Shown piece after piece: positions 34,088 through 45,455 of a DNA stretch of 64,000 nucleotides (positions are counted from its first letter, which is position 1; each line of letters starts with the position of its first letter). A program made the position numbers and the translations under genes. Origin of the DNA: Miscanthus floridulus (taxonomy: Eukaryota > Streptophyta > Magnoliopsida > Poales > Poaceae); NCBI RefSeq assembly GCF_019320115.1, contig NC_089589.1:21600580-21664579 (forward strand). Direction: 5' to 3'. Under the pieces are notes generated by a model. That model was given only the letters and a program-made list of their open reading frames with translations. It was not told the DNA's origin and did not search any database.

Positions 34088-34964
34088 CATGTCTAGGTTC
34101 CCCAACCAACCTGGTGCCCTTCCAAATATACAGGCGTAAAGGCGGTAGTGTCTTGGTGCAGCCAATGCTGCAAAATAGGAGTTTATGTAGTGCCCATTTT
34201 TTATGTCGTCCCAGTTTCAAAATATAGGTCCTGTCTGGTAGAGATTCACCACCGGAAAAAAGTGAATCCAGATCTGGGATTCACCATGGATCAGCTCGAC
34301 CGTAGATCTACTAGAGAACTATTTGGCTACACAGCAACTCCAGATCCACGAAACTGAGGTTTTTGTGGGAATATAGGTTAAATGAAGACTAGTCCTCCAT
34401 ATTCGGCTACAGCCACACCTGCGTAACATGCTTTCATCTGAGGAGAAGGTCATTCGAATTTGGACATTGGAGTTTGGACTCCCAACAACGGCATGGTGAC
34501 AACTACTGTCTATAGTCCATAGCCTAAAGACCAAAGAACCTCTCCTGGCACACCAATAGAAAGTTGTGCCTTGTGCAGCAAACACTATCTAACCAGAATT
34601 AGTAGGTTCAAATATATAGATAGATAGACATATTTTTATTTTCACAACTAAATAATGCAGGAAGAGCAATTTGTGAAGCCTAAATCTGACTGCATTATTC
34701 TGATGCCTATATGGTCCAAGGACTCCATGCTACGACATGCAAGAACTTCAAAAATCAGTGATTATAAACCAGATACCACAGGTAACTGAAGGAAGTACTC
34801 TGTATCTTGGAAGAATCTAGTTGCTCTCACGGCATACGTCATCCAGTTCCTGCAATGACTACTGTCAGACAGAGGATTGTAGGGGACACTCAAGATAACA
34901 ATTTACATAAGATGATGTTTCTTTCCTGGCATTTGTTTGCGTAGAAGTATGGCATATTTCAGTT
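34088..34964 (+). repeat. Duplicated block, tail module (copy A)
   Basis: Matches 48919-49392 plus 51255-51666 (the LINE is inserted in that copy) and, less closely, 37890-38850 and 62570-63540. The first ~90 bases are the inner part of a plant mobile domain gene (minus strand), continued at 48910 upward in the sister copy. A gata/gatagata repeat lies at ~34614-34627. No coding frame. Confidence 0.7.
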
Positions 34965-35397
34965 CACTAGTAGACACAATGGACTCTAGTCCCGGTTGGT
35001 AACAAGCTTTAGTCCCGGTTTCCCAACCGGGACTACGAATCCGGGAATAAAGGCATGACACTTTAGTCCCGGTTGCTTTGAACCTGGACTAAAGGTCCTC
35101 CGAGAAAAAAAATAATGCCTACCACCTCTGTGCCTTGTGTGAGATTCGAACCCAAGACCTCGTGCGTACCTTTCCAAGCCACCTACACAACACATGTGAC
35201 TTTGGATGGGGTGCTTTCCTTTTGAACTAACCCGTCGGAGTACTTTTAGTCCGGGTTGATAACACCAACCGGGACTAAAAGGACCTTTAGTTCGGGTTGA
35301 TAACACCAACCGGTACTAAACGGGTGTACTTTTAGTCCAGGTTAGTGTTATGAACAGGGACAAAAGGGTCAAGGATCTTTAGTCCGGGTTGGTTACC
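34965..35397. mobile_element. CACTA-derived fragment with 'tagtcccggttgg' repeats, copy 1
   Basis: Starts cactagtag and carries several inverted tttagtcccggttg / caaccgggactaaa units at both sides, typical of a small CACTA element. The second CACTA end is missing. The centre (35140-35200, minus strand) holds a box B-like ggttcgaatc. Copies: 51667-52105 and the truncated one at 63826-64000. Confidence 0.65.
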
Positions 35398-37560
35398 AAA
35401 CAGTTACTAAGTTACTTACTTGGACCTCACCACGTCAGCAGCGTCTAGGGGCCTGATACCCACCGCCTGCTCCACCATGTTCTTTCAACCATCATGGTCC
35501 AAGATCCTCGTGACCAGTGGCCCCCTCCAAAGGAAGCCCCAAAGAAACTAAAAGGGCCATGTCCTGTAGCACGATAGTCATCTCGCCATAGGGGAGGTGG
35601 AAACCGTGGGTCTCTTGATACTATCTATCGATCGCAGCGGTGATAAGAGGCCCATCCATGTCAGGTAGGCCATCATTGACAACATGGGCTAGCTCGAGAA
35701 TGCCGGCAGGTCATATGTATGACATGTACCTCTCGTCCCACCGGTGTGGAGTGCGGTCCCGGGGTCTCAAGGGCCCAACTGTGGGTGTAGATACACATCT
35801 ATCAGCAAGTGGGCCCAGTGCTTGCTGTCTTAAAACAACTCAAGCAGTGGGTATACCTAGGTGTGCCATCCTATATGACAAAAACCAAAAAAACAGTAGA
35901 ACAATTAGAGTAATAAACAATAATAAAGGAACCATGAATATGAAACAAAATAATTGCAAAGCTTCTTTTACTAGCCGGAAAGCACACATACACTCTGCAG
36001 TGCTGCCTAACTTATTCTGTGAATGAGATATATTGCACTTGTATCCTGATCCAATGTGTATCATGATATGGAATCATGGACATTACGCTAAAGTTGTGGG
36101 TCTCTCTAGACACTATCTATCGATCGCACAGGTGATAAGAGGCCCGTGCATGTCAGGTTGGCCATCGTTTACATCATGGACTAGCTCGAGAAAACTAACA
36201 AGCCGTATGTATGACAAGTACCTCTCGTCCCACCGGTGTGAGTGTGGGCCCAGGGGCCTCAAGGGGCCCAACTGTGGGTGTGGATCCACATATATCAGCA
36301 AGTGCGCCCAGTGCTTGCTATCTTAGAACAACTCAAACAGTGGGTACCTAGGGTGTGCCATCCTACATGAAAAAACCATAAAAATAGTTGAGAAATTAGA
36401 GTAATAAACAATAGTAAATGAACCATGAATATGAAAAAAACAACTAACTGCATAGCTTCATTTACTAGCCGGAAAGCAGACATACACTCTGCAGTGCTGC
36501 CTAACTTATTCTGTGAAGGAGATATATTGCACTTGTATCCTGATCCAATGTGTTTCATGATATGGAATCATGGACATTACGCTAAAGTAAATTATTGAGG
36601 TTACTGTATTACTGTGAGACCGTTTCCTTGTCCCTGAACTATATAACTGTACACACAATAAGGTTTTAATTAAAATAGACTATTCAATAATTTGTGGATC
36701 ATCCTTCTCCAATACAAGCCCAACAAGAGCCCACAAATGTCTAGGGTTTGCACCCCTCTACTATAAATACCCTTCCTTCAATAGAGTATTCATACATATT
36801 CCCCATTCCCCATTTTCTTCTTATACTCCCCATATCTTTTCTGTTGGAAGAAATAGATCTACAAGATCAAGGTGGAATTTCAATCCACAGGGAAACACCA
36901 TAGGTGAGAACTCATACATCCAAGATGCATCAGCTTGACTTTCCAATTGCTCATATTGATCCATCTTCTATCTAGTTTAGGGCAACAACTAGATCAATTT
37001 TCTTGAAATACATTCTACTTTGTTTCTGTTGGCAATAATCGATCTGCACAAAAGTTTATCTCCATCACCAACCATGCTTAAGGGCATAATATTTGGATGT
37101 TTTCTTGATCTAAGCAGACCTAAGCTAGATTCTTTGAATGTCACAAGTGTTTGACCACATCACTAGCTAGGGTATTTTGGATGGCCTTATCTTGAGGCTT
37201 ATGTTTCAGAAGGATGGCTGGGGACAACATTGGGCTGTGCATGGAGGTAATCATGTTAGGGAAGTGATGTCTGGAGGGGTCGAAGTGGGCTGGCGACTAG
37301 CAGAAGCATGTGGAAGCAAGGTAAGGTAACTAGACCAAGCAGAGAAATTGTGTGTGTGGCCCAACAGAGTTGGATTCAAAGAAAAGCGAGGGTGGAGGGG
37401 GTTAGAATCAATTGATTCTGTTTACACGTATGGGTTGTACAAACTTTACGCATCATTTTCATTCTTGCTACTTTTTGTTACAAATAGAATTCTGGATTTT
37501 GAACTTAAATACTTCATTATTATTTCATTACCTATGAGAATGTGTCTCATACATATTCCC
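35398..37560 (+). repeat. Upstream/promoter module R1, copy b, with internal duplication
   Basis: Begins cttggacctcaccacg. It contains an internal tandem duplication: 35600-36080 and 36090-36590 (both start near 'gggtctct..acactatctatcgatcgca' and end with 'gatccaatgtgt'). The sister copy at 60692 has only one of these. No coding frame. Near-identical to 60750-62240 from 36590 on. Confidence 0.75.
36762..36769 (+). promoter_or_regulatory. TATA box and leader of R1 copy b
   Basis: tataaata within ctactataaatacccttcc. The leader downstream ends at a donor-like atag|gtgagaac (36903/36904), and the acceptor ttcccacag ends at 37564, giving a putative ~660-bp 5' UTR intron before the ATG at 37657. 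The arrangement is preserved in four copies. Confidence 0.5.
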
Positions 37561-37656
37561 ACAGTGACTGCGTCATCCACTCGTCCTGCAGCATGTGCAA
37601 GCCAGCTCCCTTCCTCGTCCAGCTACTCACCCATCCAAACCATAGTAGCGCCAGTC

Positions 37657-37971
37657 ATGGCTTTCCTTGCCTACCAACTTCACCTAGTCGATGTCGTTGA
37701 TGATGCTATGGCAAGCAACCCGTCCTCCCTGCCCCCGGTGCTGGCGTTGACGACGTCCATGGCGGATGTGCACGAGTCACCCGGACACCTCTTCGTACAT
37801 GTGATTCTGGTTCGATCTATCCGTTTCTCTCGATTTTGTGTGACGATTTTCTGTTTCTGCATGATGCCGCATCAGGTTGGAGTCAGAGTATATGTAGTGC
37901 CCATTTTTTATGTCTTCCTAGTTTCAAAATATAGAGCCTGTTTTGTAGAGATTCACCTCCGGAAAAAGTGA
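37657..37971 (+). CDS. MAFLAYQLHL ORF, 104 codons, copy b (uncertain)
   Basis: The Met at 37657 gives MAFLAYQLHLVDVVDDAMAS, an Ala/Ser/Pro-rich middle, then a hydrophobic stretch (VHVILVRSIRFS, IFYVFLVSKYRA), ending at 37971. The end runs through the intron-and-acceptor region of other copies and then into the tail module, so the true product may stop earlier or be spliced. No F-box exon follows here. It is probably a pseudogene copy of the first exon, kept open by chance. The near-identical frame at 62338 supports recent duplication and not selection. Confidence 0.35.
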   Translation: MAFLAYQLHLVDVVDDAMASNPSSLPPVLALTTSMADVHESPGHLFVHVILVRSIRFSRFCVTIFCFCMMPHQVGVRVYVVPIFYVFLVSKYRACFVEIHLRKK

Positions 37972-38989
37972 ATCTGGATCTTGGATTCACCATGGATCAG
38001 CTCTACCGTGGATCTGAGATCCACCGTGGATCTACCAGAGAACTGTTTGGCTACAAAGCAACTCCAGATCCACGAAACTATGGTTTTGGTGGGAGTATCC
38101 TATTTTTCCCTTGGGTTGTAATATGATACATGTACCATGCATCTTTTGTTCATAATTATTAAAAAATAGTGTATTTGAACAAAATTCAATATCTTGACAC
38201 ACAAGATAGATAATTAATTAACCAGTGTCCATGACAACATCTCAACAATATTATGATTGTCCATACATAAAAATAACTCGTGATTAAATGAAGACTAGTC
38301 CTACATATTTAGTTGTAGCCACACCTGTCTAACATGCTTTCATTTGAGGAGAAGGTCATTATTAGAGTTTGGACTCCCAACAATGGCCGGGTGACAACTA
38401 CAGTCTACAATCCACAGCTTAAATACCAAAGAACCTCTCCTGGCACACCTGCAGAAAGTTGTGTCATGTGCAGCAAACACCATCTGACCAGAATTAGTAG
38501 GCTCAAATATTTTTGTTTTCACAACCAAATAATGCACAAAGAACAAACTGTGAAGCCTAGATCTGACAACATTATTCTGATGCTACAACTTGCAGGAACT
38601 TCAAAAATCAGTGATTATCAACCACATACCACAGGTAACTGAAGGAAGTAGTCTCTATCTTGGAAGAATCCAGTTGCTCTCATGGCATACGTCATCCAGT
38701 TCTTGCGATGACTACTGTCAGACAGAGGATTGTAGAGGCAGTCATGATAATTTACATCAGATGATGTTTCTTGCCTGGCATCTGTTGCATAGAAGTGTGG
38801 CATCTTTTAGTTTCTTCCTCTTTATGTTCATAGTTTGGCATTCCTTCTCCAGAGGCTAATTGGATTGCCAACTTTGATCATCTTCCAACTATTCTCATAT
38901 TTCTTTAGGATTCTCGTTACTTTAGGTGTCATCTCTGTTTTTGCACATGAATTGAAAATATTACACACTAGTCTGATATAACTTGAAGG
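37890..38989 (+). repeat. Duplicated tail module (copy B)
   Basis: Near-identical to 62571-63667. It includes a 102-codon frame at 38334-38642 whose translation is the same as at 63015-63323 (offset 24,681), but the frame has no recognisable motif and probably reflects a recent duplication. The remainder is AT-rich and non-coding. Confidence 0.75.
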
Positions 38990-39539
38990 TCTGCTAGCTT
39001 GGCATGGTGGCCTGGGTGGCCTTCGCGGCGGGATGGAGGCCGGCGGTAGCAGCCTGGGCGCTAGCTGGGGCGGGCTGTACGCCAGCCAGGGGCGGTCTGG
39101 GTGGCCACGTGTCCAGCCACGCTGTTGGCCATGGCTCCGCAAGGCCGGCTGGAGACGGCTCGACACCGACCACAACGCAGGGAGTAGGAGCTCCAGTGGC
39201 TGCAGTCCAAAGTTGACGCGAAAGACACTTTTCCCCATGGATATAGAAGAAGAAGGTTGTGGAAGAGGTCGAGGAGGACCGGATCTACCGTATCCGGCCA
39301 TGAGAGGCCCAACGGAGAGGAAAAACAGAGGGCGAAGGTGGGCGGCGCGACCTCCTTGCCTCGACGGAAAATAATGCGCGTGCATTTTTTTTGCCGTCCA
39401 ATGAGTGGGGAAGACGAAGAGGAACAGAATGAACCGGTACTGGAAGACGTGTGTGTGTAACCAATTGTTAATGGTGGGTAGTTTCCACCCAACTCTATGA
39501 GCAGGTATGAAACACCCTTTCGTGGAGCACCCCTGAGGA
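38990..39539 (+). repeat. GC-rich segment of the block and its right edge
   Basis: 38990-39160 equals 63668-63826 and is related to 1910-2050. From ~39240 the sequence is specific to this copy and holds a short Arg/Gly-rich frame (IEEEGCGRGRGGPD) without clear identity. 39470-39560 contains gctccaccaaa repeats that look like a small MITE remnant. Confidence 0.5.
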
Positions 39540-42064
39540 GCTCCACCAAAATGGTGAATCTAGCCCCTAGCTCCACCAAAGTTGTGGGTCTCTCTAGACA
39601 CTATCTATCGATCAGACAGGTGATAAGAGGCCCATCCATGTCAGGTTGGCCATCGTTTACATCATGGACTAGCTTGAGAAAACTAACAAGCCGTATGTAC
39701 GACAAGTAACTCTCATCCCACCGGTGTGGAGTGTGGGCCCGGGGCCCCAAGGGGCCCAACTGTGGGTGTGGATCCACATATATCTGCAAGTGCGCCCAGT
39801 GCTTGCTATCTTAGAACAACTCAAACAGTGGGTACCTGGGGTGTGCCATCCTACATGAAAAAAACCAAAAAAAATAGTAGAACAATTAGAGTAATAAACA
39901 ATAGTAAATGAACCATGAATATGAAAAAAACAATTAACTGCATAGCTTCATTTACTGGCTGGAAAGCACACATACACTCTGCAGTGCTGCCTAACTTATT
40001 TTGTGAAGGAGATATATTGCCCTTGTTTACATATCCAATGCGTATCATGATATGGAATTGTGGAAACTACACTAAACTAAATTATTGAGGTTACTATACA
40101 ACTGTGAGACCATTTCCTTATCGCTGAACTATATTACTGTACACACAATAAGGTTTTAACTGAATGTAGTATTCAATAATGTCTCGACCATCCTTCTCCA
40201 ATACAAGCCCAACAAGAGCCCACACATGTCTAGGTTTCCAACCCCCTACCATAAATACCCCTCCTTCCATAGAGTGTTCACACCTTTTCCCCATTCCCCA
40301 TGTTCTTCTTCTACTCCCAGCATCTTTTTTGTTGGAAGAAATAGATCTACATGGATCAAGGTGGAATTTCAATACACAGGGAAACACCACAAGTGAGAAC
40401 TCATACATCCACGATGCATCAACTTGACTTCCCAATTGCTCATATGTCTCATTATCTATCTAAGTGGTGTCCATTGCTAAAGATGATGTCCATCGCCGTA
40501 TACATATAACGACGGCTTCATTAGCAACTGCAGGGGCCCGTCGCTATAACATTTAGCAACTGACTATCCATCACTGTACACCCCTTTCAACAACTCCAAA
40601 TCAGTCGATGTTTAAAGCTTGTGGTGTAGTGTTAGGGCAAGAACTTGATCAGTTTTCTTGAAATAGTTTCTATTTTGTTTCTGTTGGCAATAATCAATCT
40701 GCACAAAAGTTTATATCCATCACCAGCCATGCTTAAGGGCATGGTTTTGGTTGTTTTCTTTAACTAAATAGACATATATTGTTTGAATGTCACAAGTGTT
40801 TATCCTTATCACTAGGAAATTTTGGATGGCCATATCTTGAGGCTTATGTTTTCAGAAGGATAGCTGGGGACAGTATTAGGTTGAGGATTGAGGTAATCAT
40901 GTTAGGGAAGTGATGGCTGGTGGGGTCAAAGTGGGGGCAACAAGCAGAAGCAAGTGGAAGCTAGGTAAGGTTGCCAGCAGCCATAATTGAGAACCAGCAG
41001 AGAAATTGTTTCTGTGTGTGTGGCGGCGGGGCAGTGTGTGGGTGGCTCACCTGAGTTGGAATCAGAGAAAAGGCGGAGAGCGGGGTAGTGGAGGGCGACG
41101 GCGGGGCGAGATCTGCTTTCTTGCTCACGTTTCCATGCTGCTAGCATCTGCATTCTTCACTTTTTATAATTATATAGTATAAACCAGTTACCAGTGGTAT
41201 CCGTTTGAAAGAATCACTCTAGCTGGATTTGTCATTTAGCAATGAGCCGTAGGCCATAATTAAGTGTACGTTTTGTGAGTATTATAACACTAGAAGGCAA
41301 TGATTTATGCTGTATTTAATGAGCATATTGAGCAAAGATATGTCTTGGATTTTCTTTACCATTATGAACTGGATCTCGCATAGTTCGGTGCAGAAATGTA
41401 ATTAAGCATTGTGTGACGTGATATGACTACTCAGATTGATATTTGAAAGAGGATGTATACATTGATCTTTTGATGAGGTAGACAATGTATTCCTCTGTTC
41501 CAACATCGAGTCATTCCTTGAGCAAAAAGTGGAAGCAACTAATCAAGTATTACTTGGATCTGTTCAGCATGGATGAATCAAAGGAACCTGACCTATGTAA
41601 TATACGCGTGGATAGGCTAGGGACAACTATAATATTTCTCTATTCTTTTTTTATGCCACAACTCTTCAAGTACAAGCTGTAGTGTCTGAACTTATTCACC
41701 AACTCACACCATAACATTTCTTTGTTCTAGTTGTACAGTTCCTTTAGGTTGTTATATGAAACGAAACAGAGATAACGGCACAGTGGTCAAAAGCTGCTTT
41801 TTGTGGTCAAAATCTGCTCAAGTCAGTTTACATGATGTATGGTTTGTACAATACTTTACGCATCACTTCCATTCATGCTACTTTTTCTTACAATTAGAAT
41901 CTTGATTTTAAATTTAAATATTTCTGTTTTATTTCATTACATATGAGAATGTGTCTCATACATATTCCCAGAGTGCCTGCGTCGTCGACTTGTCCTGCAG
42001 CTTGCGCAATCCTGCTACCTTCCTCGTCCGCCTACTCACCCATCCAAACCCTAGCCGCACCGTC
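39540..42064 (+). repeat. Upstream/promoter module R1, copy c
   Basis: Matches 36090-37650 with moderate divergence. The TATA-like site is cataaata (40250-40257). A 168-bp insertion lies at 40464-40631. The segment 40990-41870 has extra sequence without recognisable genes. It leads into the MAFL exon at 42065. Confidence 0.65.
40464..40631 (-). mobile_element. Small insertion, possibly CACTA-derived
   Basis: Present only in R1 copy c, between ctatctaa and ttagggcaa. Its minus-strand start is CACTACACCACAAGC, a CACTA-type end. The other end (gtggtgtccattgc) is not a clean inverted partner, and I see no convincing target duplication. Confidence 0.35.
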
Positions 42065-42210
42065 ATGGCTTTCCTTGCAAACCAACTTCAACCAGTCACT
42101 ACTGTTGATGACGCTGCGACAGGCAACCCTATCCCAGAGGCGCTGGCGTTAACAACATCCAAAGCGGGTCTGCACGCGTCTCCTAGACACCTCCTTCGTA
42201 CATGTGATTT
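42065..42210 (+). pseudogene. MAFLANQLQP first-exon copy
   Basis: The Met at 42065 reads MAFLANQLQPVTTVDDAATG and NPIPEALALTTSKAGLH. A short deletion relative to sisters removes the 'cctccctgcccc' segment. It is followed by the donor-like gtacatgtg and the F-box exon. Confidence 0.5.
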
Positions 42211-42279
42211 CTAGTTCAATCTTTCTGTTTCTCTCAATTCTACCTGATGAATTTCTCATTCTGCACGATGCCACATCAC

Positions 42280-42860
42280 GATTGGGCGAATCTAGTCCAG
42301 GACACAGTCAGGGAGATCAGTGAGAAGCTGCTCACCATTGATGCGACAGAGTACATCCGGCTGAGAGCGGTCTGCAGGCCATAGAGAAGCAGCTCCACTG
42401 CTAATTGTCCAACCTAGGAACTGTGTTTCTTTCCAAGTAACTCGGTGATGCTTCGCAAGAACGAGGATGCCTACGATGAGGCACCTGCAGATCCAGCAGC
42501 GCCGTGTCACCACCACATCATGAACATGCACACAGGCACCACGCTCTGGATCCAACTGACATCGTTTGAGGAGTACGGCGATTTCCTCGCCGATGCCAAG
42601 GGCTCTTGCTTTTCTACTGTGTGTGCACCTCTTCAACTCCCTGACCACCACCATGGCCGTCCTCCTAGGTTTCTCTGTGGCGCCGGGCCTAGAGGGAGCA
42701 TCGTCGGCCAGAGGGAGATCCTGTTATTGTTCCCAACGTGGTGCTCATCGTGGTCTCGTGACTTTCGCAGCCCAGGCATAGCACCATGATTCTGTGTGCC
42801 AAGCCTAGCGATGGTCACTGTGGAACCGTCCATGCTGGCGTTGTGGAGGTGGAGGACGGT
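42280..42860 (+). pseudogene. F-box/DUF295-like gene, best-preserved copy iv
   Basis: 42280-42381 encodes DWANLVQDTVREISEKLL and TIDATEYIRLRAVCRP, a full F-box core with no internal stop, closed by tag at 42382. The following frame (42445-42789) holds DPAAPCHHHIMNMHTGTTL and WIQLTSFEEYGDFLADAKG, the N-terminal part of the DUF295-like substrate domain. A shifted frame to 42860 reads CAKPSDGHCGTVHAGVVEVE. The F-box would bind SKP1 and the rest would recruit a substrate. The stop after VCRP and two frame shifts make this a pseudogene. Classification by motif only. Confidence 0.68.
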
Positions 42861-42954
42861 GGCATGCATCACGAGGAGAATACCAGATCTAGTGGGAATG
42901 AGAGTGGTGGGAGAGGGAGTGGGACTGGGAGTGGGAGTGGGAGAGGGGCAGTGT

Positions 42955-43312
42955 TGAATAGAAGAAAATGAGATTGAAAATTAAATAGACTGAAGTAAAT
43001 ATAGATGACAATGCATCTTCAGTCCCATCTGAAAAATGAAAATGGAGACAATGAAATATTTTCTTCGAACTCATTTGAGACAATGAGACTGAAATGAAAG
43101 AGACCAAAGAAAATATAGAAGACAACATGGTCCGACAGTTGCCTCTAAAACAATTCTTCAAACTCATTATATATTTATTAGAAGACAATGAGACTGAAGA
43201 AAATAAAAAATTGTTTGCCCCTTTGATACCCATAAAATTTAAAATTCCTCTTCGATATGATATATTTATAGAATCATTAAGTTTCAAATGCTCTGCATTT
43301 ATAAAACTCATT
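42955..43312 (+). repeat. AT-rich 'agaagacaatgag' module, copy 3, open frame
   Basis: Here the block is open (43094-43310) and reads ETKENIEDNMVRQLPLKQFF and YLLEDNETEENKKLFAPL, continuing directly into the IVCALAALGNPTV module. The two other copies have stops in the same region. Could be coding in an ancestor; unidentified. Confidence 0.4.
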
Positions 43313-43645
43313 ATTGTTTGTGCCCTTGCTGCACTTGGCAATCCGACAGTTGGAACTATGGAAGCAGGTTTAAAGGGAGATCGATGCCACACAAGCTGCA
43401 GGCAAACAAGGAGACGATATTTAGGGAAGCTTCAATGAACAAAAAAGAAATACAGTTTTGAAGCCTAACATTAATAGAGGAAAGATTCATCATGAGGAGC
43501 CAGTTCGAACAAAAAATACAAAGGGAATCTCCAAGCAAGCGATAAAGATGCTTTTGATGTGCAAGAGCATGAATAAGGTCATAGAAGCAATAATCAATGG
43601 AAACAACGTGCAAAAAATGAAAGTGAGTAACCAACCCCGAGGTAG
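43313..43645 (+). pseudogene. IVCALAAPGN exon module, copy 4
   Basis: IIVCALAALGNPTVGTMEAG, then an insert absent from other copies, then KPNINRGKIHHEEPVRTKN, and KSMNKVIEAIINGNNVQKM to the donor-like ggtagtgtg. This copy best shows the lysine-rich C-terminal part as one frame (43458-43640). Confidence 0.45.
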
Positions 43646-43669
43646 TGTGTGTGTGTGTGTTGACTGACG

Positions 43670-44149
43670 AGCATGGCGTGTGAAGAGGCCGGGGGGGAAG
43701 CGGGGCTAGGAGGCGCATGGATCTAAACTTGTATATCATCCTCCCTCTAATGCCGCCTCCTTGAGTCTAGCTCGACACAGTGACGACTTCCCTGATGGTG
43801 ATGCCCAACCTGACCGGTGCTACGTCGTTTGCTCCAAGAACGGACGAGGAATCGCTCGCCCCGGCGTGGTGGCGGCCTATTCGCCGTCAAATGTTATCTC
43901 TACCCAGGAGGAACACACAATGCTTGATCCCGTAGTTTATTCCTGGCTCGACGGCACTAGTGCTAGCGGTGAAGAGGACAACGATACTCCTAAGCCCCCG
44001 GTGGCAGTGAATGGTCCTAGTGTCTCTGGGCCGCAGCTTCTGGTAGCTGCCACTATGTTGGAAGGGGATGACCTTCCGGTAGCATGGTCTGTGCGCCCTA
44101 GTCCAGTAGCGAGAAGAATCACCCCCAAAATCAGCGGCTGTTGATTATT
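43670..44149 (+). pseudogene. ORF of 127 codons fused to LEGDDLPVA motif
   Basis: 43761-44144 is open: DGDAQPDRCYVVCSKNGRG, then YSPSNVISTQEEHTMLDPVV, an acidic stretch, and finally MLEGDDLPVAWSVRPSPVA, the motif that begins the RING gene segments at 1466 and 45456. It is GC-richer than its neighbours. It could be an upstream exon of the RING gene or an unrelated insertion. I do not recognise the N-terminal part. Confidence 0.4.
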
Positions 44150-44860
44150 AAAAAAAGAATTAATTATTCTGAGAGTAGTTTAGTGTTTTCCCTCTTTCTA
44201 ATGGAGCTTATCCAACGAAGGGAATTCCAAAATAGGGGTGTGGCGGTTTATAGCGAGAAGATCAATCAGGGGCTAGGGGCGGATTGAAAATCTTGCTCAT
44301 CCCTGTGCTGAATTCCCCTCCCATTAAATCCTGCCTTCAGTTACCATTTGCTTCCATCTACAGTGTGGTGGCTTTGCTTCTCTCTTCCGAGCTTATAGCT
44401 ATACTTCAGTTTCTACTGGTTGAAACCACTGAAGAATTTCCCATAGTTTTTCAACTCGTTTTGAACCAAAAGTCAGCCTGGATAGTTCCACAATAACTGA
44501 GAGAAAATCATGAACCCCCCCCCCCCCCCCTCCCCCCGGGGCCCTGAAGCGAAGACACAACCAGGATGATCCGAGCGCCATTGTGAGCCACATTGGAGTA
44601 GATTGATGTGGATGGCGGTGTGTTTCCTTGAGGCCGTGCCGTTGTTGAAGGGTTTCACACCCGAGCAGGTAGATGGCCCAAGGCCTTCTTTATTTTAATT
44701 CGTTAGCAAACATTTGAGCCCAACAGGCAGCCCAGTATGCAAGCCTTTATTCAGCAAGTTTAGTGTCAGTCGCACAATCTTGATACATAGTGTAGCTTTC
44801 TATGTCTTCCTATCAGATATATGTTTTTGCACAGTACAAGGCTAAAACAGAGAGAAGGAT
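44150..44860 (+). pseudogene. 3' module, copy 4
   Basis: Reads ELIAILQFLLVETTEEFPIV and FQLVLNQKSAWIVPQ, then a stop at 44494. A run of 13 C at ~44515-44530 follows where sisters have short C runs. The UTR-like tail extends to 44850. Four copies in the window share the same order. Confidence 0.4.
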
Positions 44861-44889
44861 AATGTGTTTACCATCTATCTAATTTCTTT

Positions 44890-45326
44890 CAGTCTTTGCA
44901 GTGTTGAGTCCGTCCAGTTTGGTTTATTGCGTGCCACAAACTGACGAAAGGATTCCCTTCAACACACATCATATAAATGTGGCAACAAGCTGATTATGTT
45001 ACTAATGCCGTCCCTACTTCATTTGCCCATACAGTATGTTACCATGCCATCAAGCCTTTTTCCATTCATGTTCCAGACCCGGTTGATCTCAGAGGAGATA
45101 GAAAAATTATTGTTTGCGCCCTTGCTGCTCCTGGCAATCTGACAGTTATGAAGCCTAATACAATTATCAAGCCTAATATTATTAGAGGAAAGATTCATCA
45201 AGAGGAGCCAGTTCGAATAAAAATTAGAAAGGGAATCTCCAAAGAGCATGAATCAAGGTCACAGAAGCAATAAACAATGGAAAGAACGTGCAAAAAATTA
45301 AAGTGAGCAGCCAACCCCAAGGTAAT
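44890..45326 (+). pseudogene. IVCALAAPGN exon module, copy 5
   Basis: The most open copy: frame 44977-45273 has QQADYVTNAVPTSFAHT, CYHAIKPFSIHVPDPVDLRG, KIIVCALAAPGNLTVMKPN and RGKIHQEEPVRIKIRKGIS. It is preceded by an acceptor-like tttgcag (~44900) and followed by the donor-like ggtaatgtg (45321) and a TG repeat. Unknown family. Confidence 0.5.
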
Positions 45327-45435
45327 GTGTGTGTGCTGTGTGTGTATGCGTGTGTGTGTTTTGAATGTCCTATTAGTGTTGTTCTAGGGATTTGCGTTAC
45401 TTCTATTACAAATGTGTGTTTGTGTGTGTGTGTGT
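45327..45435 (+). repeat. Two short TG repeats in the duplicated intron
   Basis: TG-rich runs at 45327-45360 and 45414-45433, separated by the conserved intron text gaatgtcctattagtgttg. Confidence 0.85.
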
Positions 45436-45455
45436 TCTAAGGATTTGCCACTGGG

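Noticed and set aside
34190..34340. Possible MITE ('cctgtttggtagagattcacc' and 'gagaactgtttggctac')
   Set aside because: The two ends are not inverted repeats of each other and no target duplication is visible; present in all block copies, so it cannot be shown to be an insertion.
37657..37971. Confident new small gene from the identical ORFs at 37657 and 62338
   Set aside because: Near-identity follows from recent block duplication; the frame crosses a former intron and a tail module, so conservation cannot be used as evidence of coding.
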